Below are positions 21,238-30,519 of a DNA stretch of 50,197 nucleotides, piece by piece. Both the position numbers and the translations under genes were made by a program. This DNA is from Haplomitrium mnioides (lineage: Eukaryota; Marchantiophyta; Haplomitriopsida; Calobryales). Within the stretch, counting starts at the first letter, position 1, and each line of letters begins with the position of its first letter. The notes below the pieces were generated by a model. The model did no database searches. It worked only from the letters and a program-made list of their open reading frames with translations, and was not told the origin of the DNA. The stretch spans positions 1-50,197 of the forward strand of contig JBNGIS010017844.1 in the NCBI GenBank assembly GCA_049999725.1, read 5' to 3'.

Positions 21238-23292
21238 CTAAGTTGAGGAGCGATGTGACACAACTGCTGCCTGTGAGTTTCGAAAGCATCGTCTGAGCTT
21301 TGCCTGAGTAAAACTTTCAGGACCCAATGTGAAGTCATCAGGAACATCCAGTTCCTGTATATTGACGAGTTGATATACATGAATGAATGAATGAACGGTC
21401 AGAAGGAAGCTCAATACCAACCAACAAGTTTGAGAATCTGCTCACAATGCTCTTGCCGGACAAGGCACCTTATGTAAGTGTCTGAAATTTCATAAATAGG
21501 CTACAGAAAGAGTGAGCACCAATCAGACACACCTGAAGAAGGTGATGCAGAGACTGGAGCAGGTCAACTTCCTTTTCTGAGGCAGAACCATTGGCATCCT
21601 TTCTTACCAGCAAAGAAAATCCTGCTTGAAGGGCATTCCGAAGTCTGTACCGAAGAACTATTTGACCCCTAGAAAGAACCAGCAGCACCAGTGTTTTCTT
21701 AGCTTCAAAATGCAGATCTGGAACTTGATCTGTATATAAATTTTAACCATCTGTTAACGATGCACAAACTGAACCTGATCACAGGTAACCTCAATCGAGG
21801 ATACTATTGCTAGACATGCCTTCAGCTTTCTCTTTGCACCAACATGGGAGAATCAAACTGCCAGTTATGTACCTGAAGCAGATAACACCTTTATCATAGA
21901 GAGTAGGTGTTGCTGCAACAAGTGCTCTGCAATCATGTAAGAGAAGTGAGCTACAATCCCCCAACGCTGCAATCCACGTTGTTTGGATTATATTGAAATC
22001 ATCAACTCTAGAAGAATAATCTGTGGAAGAGCGGCTGTACCTTGCTCTCTCCATCGTGATTTGATGATTCAACTCAAAACAGTGAGTGTGGATGAGAGCT
22101 AACCAATGCTTGTACCGTTTCCAGATTCCCTGCAATGACGACCACAACTCTTTCCCACTTACTCCTTCCAACGTGTAGTTTTCTGTTTCTGCCATTCGCC
22201 TGGATCCATACAAAGGGCTAGTGATTACACTGGGAATTGGACCATCAGAGCTCGCAAGTGGAAGGTCATCCGTCCACACGCTGCATTCTTGATCACCGGG
22301 GAAATGCATGGCAAACTGTCCAGTAGCTGTAGCTGTAGGTGTAGCTGAGTTGAGTTCATTCAACAACATATTGGCTATGAGATCCGCATGATCGGAGAAA
22401 GCAACAGCGAAGGCCTCGTAGAGAATGCTCCAGTCATCCAACGTCAACAAACGAATCAAACGATTTAAAGTACTGGAGGAATAGCGAGCACTTGGTTGCC
22501 CACATTCCCACCATTCATTCAGTGCGTCCCGCAGATAGTCATACCCTCTTCGGAAAACACAAAAAGGTTGCCTTACTCGATTCGATAATGTATTGTGTTT
22601 GACGCACACCCACCTACACTGGCATCAACTTCATGAGCTCACGAGAGAGAAGTAACATAAATTCATTCAGGCTGCAATTCGTCCACTTGACCACGAAACC
22701 AATCCACGTCGACAACTTTGTGAAACACGAACCTGGGCAGCATCTTTTTGATGTCGTTTGACAGATCACGGTCATTATTTCCCGGGAATCGCTCCCACAA
22801 ACTATCCTGTGATCCAACAGCATACCAATGCCTACAAGTTTGCAGGCAGGCACAAAGATCTCTGATGTCCAGGCGTCTCATGACCTGAAAGATAATTTCA
22901 TCGGGCACATGGCGGACATAGCTTCGACTGCCTGTTACTTTAGAGGGACAGGCCCACGAGAGTTTCGGTGCATCCACCTTTCGATCCACACGCTTGCTCG
23001 GCAAAGCATCGAGAGAATGGTGCCTGACAATAGACGGATTCATTCGCCTCTCGCCCTTGCTGATATCAATTCCCCATCCGGGAAACGAAAATGTCAAGCG
23101 TTGAGGTTCCCCATCCCTGAACCATCTCTCAGCAGAGGCAACTCCTGCATCGGCAAGCACCTTGGATGTCGATACAGCGCAAGAAATTGGGTTCTTCTCA
23201 TCTCCACCTGCCAAGGAAGATTCCAGAGCGGCATCCAACTCATCGTCCGACTGCCTCCCCACGTCTCCTTCCTCTTCTCCTTCTCCCGTCAT
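21238..23292 (-). CDS. F-box protein gene, four exons
   Basis: The only intact-looking gene. The splice model on the minus strand is exon 1 23292-22692, exon 2 22545-21805, exon 3 21729-21533, exon 4 21354-21238. It has GT..AG introns of 146, 75 and 178 bp. Phases agree and the total is 1656 bases (551 residues plus TAG). The N-terminus is acidic (MTGEGEEEGDVG). The F-box lies at about residues 130-170 (HVPDEIIFQVMRRLDIRDL, then CLQTCRHWYAVGSQDSLWERF), the segment that binds SKP1 in SCF ubiquitin ligases. The C-terminal about 350 residues (RGYDYLRDALNEWWE, LTLDDWSILYEAF) have no Kelch, LRR or WD motif I can see, so the substrate is unknown. Exon 2 without splicing would run into a stop at 21791, and exon 1 into one at 22663. 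GC content is higher than in the flanks. The splice junctions are inferred from sequence only. Confidence 0.8.
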
Positions 23293-23563
23293 CTCCTCCC
23301 TCCTTCCCTGTCGCTCTTCTTCACCATGTTCATAAGTGAAACGACAGGGTTTCCAATCTCTTACAAATCACTATTTCACCTTCACCTAAACCCTGCATTG
23401 TTTTTTTTGTTATTTATGTATTTATTTATACACATCTTTGCTAGTAGTTTCTACAACTTTTCTAGCATTACTCATCTATTTCTATTTGCAAGTAGGGAAG
23501 ACTACTTTTCTAGCATAAGATCTTTGCATCTAATTTCCATCACTTTTCTAATATCACATCTTT
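23293..23563 (-). promoter_or_regulatory. Upstream region of the F-box gene
   Basis: 271 bp separate the F-box ATG from the 3' LTR of element A. The part next to the ATG is CT-rich on the plus strand. The distal part (about 23440-23560) repeats a TTTCTAGCAT..TCTTTGCATCTAATTTC pattern also found outside the other LTR (49755-49850), so it is probably the original target-site DNA. No clear TATA box stands close to the ATG, so a promoter in the LTR is possible. Confidence 0.4.
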
Positions 23564-23969
23564 TGTAAAAGAACTCAGGGATCGATTTCCAAATAAATAA
23601 CAACTTAAAGATAATTCTAATAGAATTACACAACTCACGTTCAATAAGCAAACAAAAGCTAAGAATGTTAGCCAAAGCCAAACAACCAAAAAGCCAAACC
23701 GAATTGAGATGAATTCTAAAATGAAGAGTGATGCTCTAAATGCATTTTATTTATACAAGAGAAGAATATGTCATCCCTCTTTCTTTACTTAGAAATCACT
23801 TCATATTTCAAATTGATCGCTAAACCCTAAATTAATCACTTACAAGTCACTCCTAATTTCAACTCTAAAACTCCAAAAGTGACTTCAAAGTCAAGTAATC
23901 CTATCTCAACTCTAAAAGTGACCCTCTACTACTTCCTTTACTCGTCTTTATTTTCATATAAATAGTACA
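23564..23969 (-). repeat. 3' LTR of element A
   Basis: In plus view it begins TGTAAAAGAACTC and ends AAATAGTACA, so the ends are TG..CA. It matches 49353-49744 over its whole length. A TATAAATA box on the minus strand is at 23748-23755, the same place as in the other LTR. It points toward the F-box gene. Plant DNA upstream of the chromodomain end continues at 23970. Confidence 0.8.
23748..23755 (-). promoter_or_regulatory. TATA box in the element A LTR
   Basis: TATAAATA on the minus strand, conserved in the other LTR at 49537-49544. Transcription from it would run toward lower coordinates, through the LTR end at 23564 and into the F-box gene. Confidence 0.5.
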
Positions 23970-24005
23970 ACCTTATTTGAATAGCCTCTTGAGCATTCTC
24001 AACAT

Positions 24006-24245
24006 TTAAAGAAGGTTACCAAGTAGCATCATGAAGTGGATAGCCTTTCCACAAAACCTTGTATTGAACTTGTGGATGTCATCCTCGTTTGATAACTCTT
24101 TTCGCCAAAATGCGGTCCACTTCAAATTCTTGTGATCATCAAGAACAATAATCGAAAGAAGAAGTTGAACACGATTTGGACAAGAAGATGGACTAGGAAC
24201 AAAAGGTTTAAGTTTAGAGACATGGAGCATAGAATGAATCTTCAT
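24006..24245 (-). pseudogene. Chromodomain end of element A integrase
   Basis: It reads MKIHSMLHVSKLKPFVPSP, the conserved link between integrase and chromodomain in chromoviruses (KIH..FHVS.L). A diverged chromodomain with WTAFWRKEL and, after a frameshift, a NAQEAIQ-like tail follows down to about 23975. Chromodomains in this group direct integration to certain chromatin. The aromatic cage cannot be confirmed because the fold is decayed. Confidence 0.7.
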
Positions 24246-24862
24246 ATGAAGAGGAAGATCAAGTTTATAAGCAATGGGAGAAATAACCTAAGAAATAGAG
24301 AAAGTACTAATCCAAGAAGGAGATAATTTACGAACTTGAGTATCTAAAGACAACAGGAGATTGTAAGTAGATAACATAACTTGGTCATCTAAAACATAAG
24401 AGCAATTATGATGACGACTATCAGCATATTGCTTTTGCCGATTTTGAGCAATAGTAAGATGGTTGCGAGCATCTTGCAAAGAAGAAGATAAACAAGACAA
24501 AAAGATAGAAATACTTGGAATATCAGAAGAAGAAGGAGAAAGCAAACCATCGAGAACAAGAGGATGTTGACCCAAATTAAGAAAGAAATGAGAAAACCTA
24601 GTATTTGCTTGTTCGGAGTTGTTGTAGGTGAACTCCACCGCTGGTAAGAAACTATCCCAATCGGTGTAATAAACATTGATGAACACGCAAAGCATATCAT
24701 CTATAGTGCAATTAGTAAGCTCTGTTTACCCATCTGTTTGAGAATGATAAAGAGTAGACATAGAGAGTTTGGTGCTTAAAAGTTTGAACAACTCTTACCA
24801 AAACTTTCTCGTGAAGCATAAATCCCTATTAGATATTAACACCTTGGGCATTCCATGATGAC
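24246..24862 (-). pseudogene. Integrase core and C-terminus of element A (distal part)
   Basis: Minus strand, from the D insertion downward: HHGMPKVLISNRD, then FTRKFW, LSMSTLYHSQTDG, and (24695-24288) DWDSFLPAVEFTYNNSEQANTRFSHFF with AQNRQKQYAD. These are the second half of the DDE core (NRD matches the usual SDRD, so the second catalytic Asp is still there) and the GPY-type C-terminus. At least three stops are present between 24700 and 24860. The first half of the domain lies at 32902-33237. Confidence 0.82.
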
Positions 24863-25328
24863 GTAAGTGTCAGCCCCTTCCTTCGGTCGTTAACCTCCAA
24901 AGACTGCTCTTTGGAAGGAAAATGTTGACTTTACAGGGTTTCAGGTTCTTTTATGAGATGGCCCCGCTGCAAGTTATCACTTTTAGGTCTTAAAGATGTT
25001 CCTTCTCACCTGACAGACCCTTCTCCTTGTTCACTTCTTCATCCAGACATTCATCCACACCTCAACAGCTTTTCTGATCAAATTCCAAAGTGAATTCCAG
25101 TGATCCTAAGTAGGATCCAAACTCAAAGTTTTACAATACAGGATCAAGTCCTGATATCTGAATTATACAGGGGATCTGTCCCATGTACTGCCTTACCCTC
25201 TGAATCTGATTCTTGGATTCTTGCTGAACTGGGATCCTGTTCACTTTAGATCTGAATTGTCTTTTCAGTATTTACAAACAAAATACAAAACTAACTAATC
25301 CACCAACACACTCACACACCCAAGATAC

Positions 25329-25728
25329 NNNNNNNNNNNNNNNNNNNNNNNNNNNNNNNNNNNNNNNNNNNNNNNNNNNNNNNNNNNNNNNNNNNNNNNN
25401 NNNNNNNNNNNNNNNNNNNNNNNNNNNNNNNNNNNNNNNNNNNNNNNNNNNNNNNNNNNNNNNNNNNNNNNNNNNNNNNNNNNNNNNNNNNNNNNNNNNN
25501 NNNNNNNNNNNNNNNNNNNNNNNNNNNNNNNNNNNNNNNNNNNNNNNNNNNNNNNNNNNNNNNNNNNNNNNNNNNNNNNNNNNNNNNNNNNNNNNNNNNN
25601 NNNNNNNNNNNNNNNNNNNNNNNNNNNNNNNNNNNNNNNNNNNNNNNNNNNNNNNNNNNNNNNNNNNNNNNNNNNNNNNNNNNNNNNNNNNNNNNNNNNN
25701 NNNNNNNNNNNNNNNNNNNNNNNNNNNN
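25329..25728. other. Assembly gap (400 Ns)
   Basis: Unknown sequence. Two further gaps of exactly 100 Ns lie at 26837-26936 and 27349-27448. In the other LTR of element D the second gap corresponds to about 45 bases, so these gap lengths are nominal. Open frames that cross them are meaningless. Confidence 0.95.
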
Positions 25729-25789
25729 TGAAGAAGCCCACGGGCTCTCTCGTAGCGCAACGTTTCCGTTGAGATTCAATATTCCCGAG

Positions 25790-25985
25790 GAATCTGTATG
25801 ATTCCCGTTGATGCTCGGAGTCCCGTATGAGCGCCACATTTCTGCAAAGCCTGAGATTCCTGCGGAATCTATAAGATTCCCACTGGTTCTCGGATTCATG
25901 TTGAATGCCACGTAATTCGTTGATGCCAAGATGCCAGCGGAATATGTTAGATTCCCGCAGATTCCTGAGTCCCATGGAGGTGCCA
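25790..25985. repeat. About 74-bp tandem repeat with GGAATCT..AGATTCC dyads
   Basis: GGAATCTGTATGATTCCC, GGAATCTATAAGATTCCC and GGAATATGTTAGATTCCC start near 25790, 25864 and 25937, about 74 bp apart. Each is a small palindrome and each is followed by a TGCCACGT/CGCCACAT piece. Found only in the left LTR of element D. Confidence 0.75.
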
Positions 25986-27448
25986 CGTTTCCAGTATGGC
26001 GCCGTCCGACGCCGCCCCGCAAAGAAGTAGGCGGACCGTCGCGCTACCCGTCCATTGACCCGATGACTTCCTTACTGCCACGTCATCTGCAAGGATTGTT
26101 CTCTTTGAATAAGAACTACCAAGGACCTCCGCTTTTGCCCCTAGTTGGATCGGTGATGTATCCTTTTTTCGACACCGCTTCTTCTTTCGTTGGATCTGTG
26201 CTAGATCACCTTTCTGGCATTTTTGGTTCTCCCAAGGTCGAATCTATGATTTGTCATCATTTCGATAGCTCCCTTCTCGTTTCTTCTTTTCAAACCTGTG
26301 ATAGATCGCCGCTTCAGCACTGCTTGCTTCTCCTTGGACACGTGATAAATCTTTGTTTCAGCACCCTTCCTTTCTATACTGGAGCTGCGCTATATCTTCG
26401 TTTCAGCAACCCTTGTTAGCCCCCTTCAAAACCCTACAAAGTGGACTCTCCACTTAGGAAGGTCATGTGGAACCATATTAACTGGGGTTCTCTTCAACAG
26501 ATGGCAGATCGGAACCCCCTTAAGTGGGCTCTAACTTCGATTTATCGTCCTTCCGGCTCCATCTTCCCTTTCCTGCCAGATCTTCGATTTATCCCTGTTT
26601 CGATACTTGGTTCTCCTTTTGGGCTGGACTGTCGATAAGTCACCTTTTCGACCTCTACGTTCTTCCTCTGCCTTGTGGAAAAGTTCTTTGTAAGAACTAA
26701 GAGCTCCGCAGAGTCCTTTCAAACTTTTTGAAGATACTCGATTTGAACTTTCCCAATTACCTCCCTGTCGTCCAAATCTTTGATAAATCACCTTTCTGTC
26801 CGATTAATTAACCTGCTTCAGAATCCCTCTTAACCANNNNNNNNNNNNNNNNNNNNNNNNNNNNNNNNNNNNNNNNNNNNNNNNNNNNNNNNNNNNNNNN
26901 NNNNNNNNNNNNNNNNNNNNNNNNNNNNNNNNNNNNCTTAGGAAGGCTGGTTTCCGATTCGTTTCTTCGGATCGGACACCACGGACTTCGGATTCAAATC
27001 TTTTGTACATCAATTTTCGTCGCCAAGTGATTCCCCATATTTCGTTTCTGCTCATAGAATGTTGCATAGGCTCTCACGCAGTGATTTATCTCACATCATC
27101 CAATTGTCGCACAGAGTGGGTTGATTCTTCTATCGTAGCGCCCTCTAATCCTTGCCGAGGCATTTCTTCACCATTGGAGTTTGATTTCATCACAGCTCCT
27201 CCCCATTCGATTTTGAGTAGATCCGCCAACGACAGAAGAAACAAAATGTTGATGATCCAAAACAGAAATCCAAACCTCCAGAATTTGTTCAATCGACTAT
27301 GGAGCACATTTCGTGACATTGTGGCCTTCAATTCCTCGACACAAAGCANNNNNNNNNNNNNNNNNNNNNNNNNNNNNNNNNNNNNNNNNNNNNNNNNNNN
27401 NNNNNNNNNNNNNNNNNNNNNNNNNNNNNNNNNNNNNNNNNNNNNNNN

Positions 27449-27700
27449 ATCCAAACCTCCAGAATTTGTTCAATCGACTATGGATCGCATTTCGTGACAT
27501 TGTGGCCTTCAATTCCCCGACACAAAGCACCATTGACCTCTTTCCAACCTCGAATCAGACCTCACTTGATCCCTCCAAAATTTGTTCAATCGACTATGCA
27601 GCGCATTTCGTGACATTGTGGCCTTCAATTCCCCGACACAAAGCACCATTGACCTCTTTCCAACCTCGAATCAGACCTCACTTGATCCCTCCAGCTTGAT
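27449..27700. repeat. 116-bp tandem duplication in one LTR of D
   Basis: ATTTGTTCAATCGACTATG starts at 27464 and 27580, with the 116-bp unit between them repeated almost unchanged. A further partial copy ends at the gap (27283-27348). The right LTR has a single copy (32116), so the expansion is recent relative to the insertion, or it was introduced during assembly next to the gap. Confidence 0.8.
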
Positions 27701-28363
27701 CAATTCCTCTGAGACCAGCGAATTCAATCAACCGCCTATTCTTTGGTGCAACGCTCAACTCCCCTGCCAATTCCTCATCCGATTCCTACTGATCCTTCGA
27801 TTTCTTCATGGTTCATATTTCCTCCTCCCACACCTTTCCTCGCATCCAGCCCCTTCTATGATCTATACCCCTTGATCGAACTGCCTTCCTCTCCATGCCA
27901 AAATTCTTCTCCTAGCGATTCCTGGCGATATCCTCCACTGCGCAAATGTCCCTTTCTGAATGCTCCCCTCGTGCTGTCTGCCCGTCAAATGTTAGCTTGG
28001 GACATTATCCCATAAGTGTTTCCCCAAAAGGCCAATGCACTATATAACTCCCCCACTCCTTTGTTCTTCCTAGAGGTAGCCCCCTAGAGGGGTGTAAGGC
28101 CACCGCATTCCCTTCTCTGCCCCTGGACGAACCTAGTTCAGGGCTAAACCCACCCCCATGGCAAGCTGTCCTCCAAGTTAGATAGCTAGGAAATTAGTGG
28201 GCTTGGCTTGGCCCTCAACACTTAGAGTAGTTTTATTTCTTTTTATCCCTATCCTTTTACTTTTACTTTTACTTACTCCTCAGCATGTATTGAACCCTGT
28301 TTGTGTACATTGGAATCACTTTTTTGAAAATTTTGCATGAAGTACTTTTACACCTGACTGACA

Positions 28364-29019
28364 TTAATCCTCTTTTAAATGTGAAGTGTCCCCGCGAACA
28401 TCCGTTTGGCCTTCAGTGGGTTAACCTTGCAGCTCTGCGCATTGTCGTGGTGGCTCTAGCTGGAGGTAAGAGTCAGAAAACAAAACTAACAACCCCTAGA
28501 AAGAAATTACCAAAAAACACACACTCTGGTATACAGTCAAAGCTTCAAATTCTTCCCTGGGTCCCACACAAAAGTTGAGTAAAAAATTGTTTTATCAACA
28601 TGGACATCCAATCTGTACAACATCAGACCACTCTGCTGGCCTTTCTCCCCTAGCCTTGGGGTACTAACACCACACACACACGGGAAATAAACGAAAAACC
28701 ACGAACGAACAAAGATACTGTATACAGGGTCTATAAGAATACAACTATATACAACGTCAGTTGCAGTTAGATTGCCTGTTACACTTTCTTCCCTGACAGC
28801 AAGATTATTTGCTTGGCTCAAGGTTAGCTCCTTCTCTGACTCCAGATGAGGTTCAACTTTTGATAACTTCTGGTTCTCTAAGCTGCAATCTTCCATTTGA
28901 GATGGCCTCTCCTCCTTTCTTTGATGGAGTTCAAGCCCTAATGGGTACGGCGTGGTCCACTCCCCTTTTGCTTCAGATTCTAGGCTGAAACCATCCTTGT
29001 CCACTAGCATCAACCTTGT
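28364..29019 (-). other. Region after the RT fragment of D; polypurine tract
   Basis: No RNase H or integrase similarity is visible. A purine run AAAAGAGGA on the minus strand (plus 28368-28376) lies four bases before the LTR and is a likely plus-strand primer. Codons continuing from the RT fragment end in a Lys/Glu-rich stretch (LHQRKEERPSQM) of no known domain. Confidence 0.55.
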
Positions 29020-29729
29020 TTCCCGACAACACTGGAAGGTGAGCCTCACATTCTGCTCATGATTACACGCTCTTCCATATGCCACAAAGGCATTTATGAA
29101 AATCTCCAAAACCTTCCTCAAGTAATCATGGAAAATCTTCATCATTCTTTGAAAGTCTCTGGCACGTTACACAACCCAAATGTTGTCTTCAATTGGTCCT
29201 CCTTCTGGATCCATATCTGATTATACCCGGAATAGCTGCCCATGAAACTCTAGACCTCATGCCTTGCCACTAAGTCCAACACCCATTCTGTGAATGGTAG
29301 ATGGTAATCATTCTTCTTAGTTGCCTTATCCATCTTCCTAAAGTCTTGGCACACCCTAATCTTAAGTTTGCCCTCTAGTCCAGTTTTCTTGGGTATCACT
29401 ACTAGAGGGGACACCCATTTGCTGTTCAAGATTGGGTAAATGAAACTAGCCTCAAACAACTTGTCTATCTTCTCTATCAAGTTGGGTCCAGTACTCCCAC
29501 CAGTCATCCAATCCCCCATTGTCTCCTCCGCACCAGCATTGGCTCCTATGCTCCTTGCCAGCTCAATCTGGTTGACCATCATAGTGTCCCCCGACATTTT
29601 TTCGGATTCCTTCCCTTCCGGTTCTGCTTCTTCTACTTCAACTTGAATGATGTAGGGAGTAGGTGTTGGCACCTCAGCTATAATTTCTTCCAACTCTTTG
29701 ACCACAATTTTCTCCTTGGCTACCTCCAA
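29020..29729 (-). pseudogene. Truncated reverse transcriptase of element D
   Basis: The start is acidic (EEIIAEVPTPTP), then KLFEASFIYPILNSKWVSP and LVVIPKKTG, RVCQDFRKMDKATKK, LPFTEWVLDLV. Next, in another frame, come SYSGYNQIWIQKEDQLKTTFG and IFHDYLRKVLEIFINAFV. The layout is that of a Ty3/gypsy RT up to the catalytic loop. The Asp pair of the loop (usual form IDD) is read as INA, so polymerase activity is impossible. A stop and a frameshift near 29250 also break it. Thumb, RNase H and integrase are absent. Confidence 0.82.
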
Positions 29730-30388
29730 AGCATCCTACAGTTCTCCCACATCTTCCTGTTGTGTTGGATAGAAGCATGTAGGGTTTTCCCTTTCGTAGT
29801 CAGAATCACTGAGGGATGGCAACACTTGCGACACGTACTTTTGGCCTTTTGCCCTTTCTTGTGCTTGCCCTTCTTGTGTTTTCTCTTCTTGTGAGACTTG
29901 GATCTTGATTGGGTTACCTTTCGATAACAATCCTCTGAGGCCAAGGTTTCCTCCTTTATGCATGTTGCTTCCTCCTCTTCATACTGGGACTGTATGGCAG
30001 CTGGATACCTATCCTTTTGCCCCCATGGTTCCGGGAAGTTGGAAGAAACATGCCTAGCCTGACCACAATTCCAGCACACCATGACTATCATTCTCATGGG
30101 TCTGGTTGCAACCCACCCATCTAGTTGTTCAGCTTGAGAGGTATATACCCCCTTCTCTATATTTGGCTTGATGCTTGCAAGGAGAGCCTACATTACCTTT
30201 ATCTTTGAACTCATTTCTACTAGGCGAGCTTCCTTTCCTTTGGCAGCCTTTCTGATCCTTCGCTCCTTTCTCTGCTTCTTCCTTCTTGAAGATCTCTGAT
30301 CATCAGAGCTGCTGCTATCGGAGTCACTGTCAGAGCTCTCCTCTATTTCCTCATCGCTACTTGAACTATCAGAAGAGTATTCCGACAC
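29730..30388 (-). pseudogene. C-terminal gag of element D with zinc knuckle
   Basis: MSEYSSDSSSSDEEIEESSD with a Ser/Asp-rich and then Lys/Arg-rich run (30388-30188) leads to a CCHC-type knuckle at about 30080-30040. It reads CWNCGQARHVSSNF, whose last Cys is Phe. A Lys-rich tail (KKRKHKKGKHKKGQ) follows. The capsid part of gag is missing, so an internal deletion lies between the primer site and this point. Confidence 0.7.
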
Positions 30389-30497
30389 ATACTTAGCCCG
30401 TCTTTTCCTTCATGTATGGTTATGGCCCATTCCTAGAATGGAGAGATGATAACTTGGTTCCGGGTTGGTCTCAGGTTTTTTCAAACCTTTTCGCCCA

Positions 30498-30510
30498 CTT
30501 TCTAGCACCA
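30498..30510 (-). promoter_or_regulatory. Possible primer-binding site of element D
   Basis: TGGTGCTAGAAAG on the minus strand, nine bases inside the LTR boundary. It has the TGG start expected of a primer site, but I cannot name the tRNA. Tentative. Confidence 0.35.
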
Positions 30511-30519
30511 AAAAATGTA

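Larger units (their letters stand above)
24868..28363 (-). repeat. 3' LTR of element D (3.5 kb as assembled)
   Basis: In plus view it begins TGTCAGCCCC and ends CTGACTGACA. It matches the other LTR at both ends but contains extra DNA: 25729-26620 has no counterpart in the other LTR, and a 116-bp segment is repeated. Three N gaps (400, 100 and 100 Ns, probably size placeholders) lie inside, so the true length is uncertain. Confidence 0.85.

Noticed and set aside
22828-23568. Plus-strand open frame of 246 codons
   Set aside because: It is the antisense of F-box exon 1 and the upstream region; the minus strand has the F-box motif and consistent splicing.
25272-26022. Three minus-strand open frames of 162-236 codons
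   Set aside because: They consist mostly of the 400-N gap, which contains no stop codons by definition.
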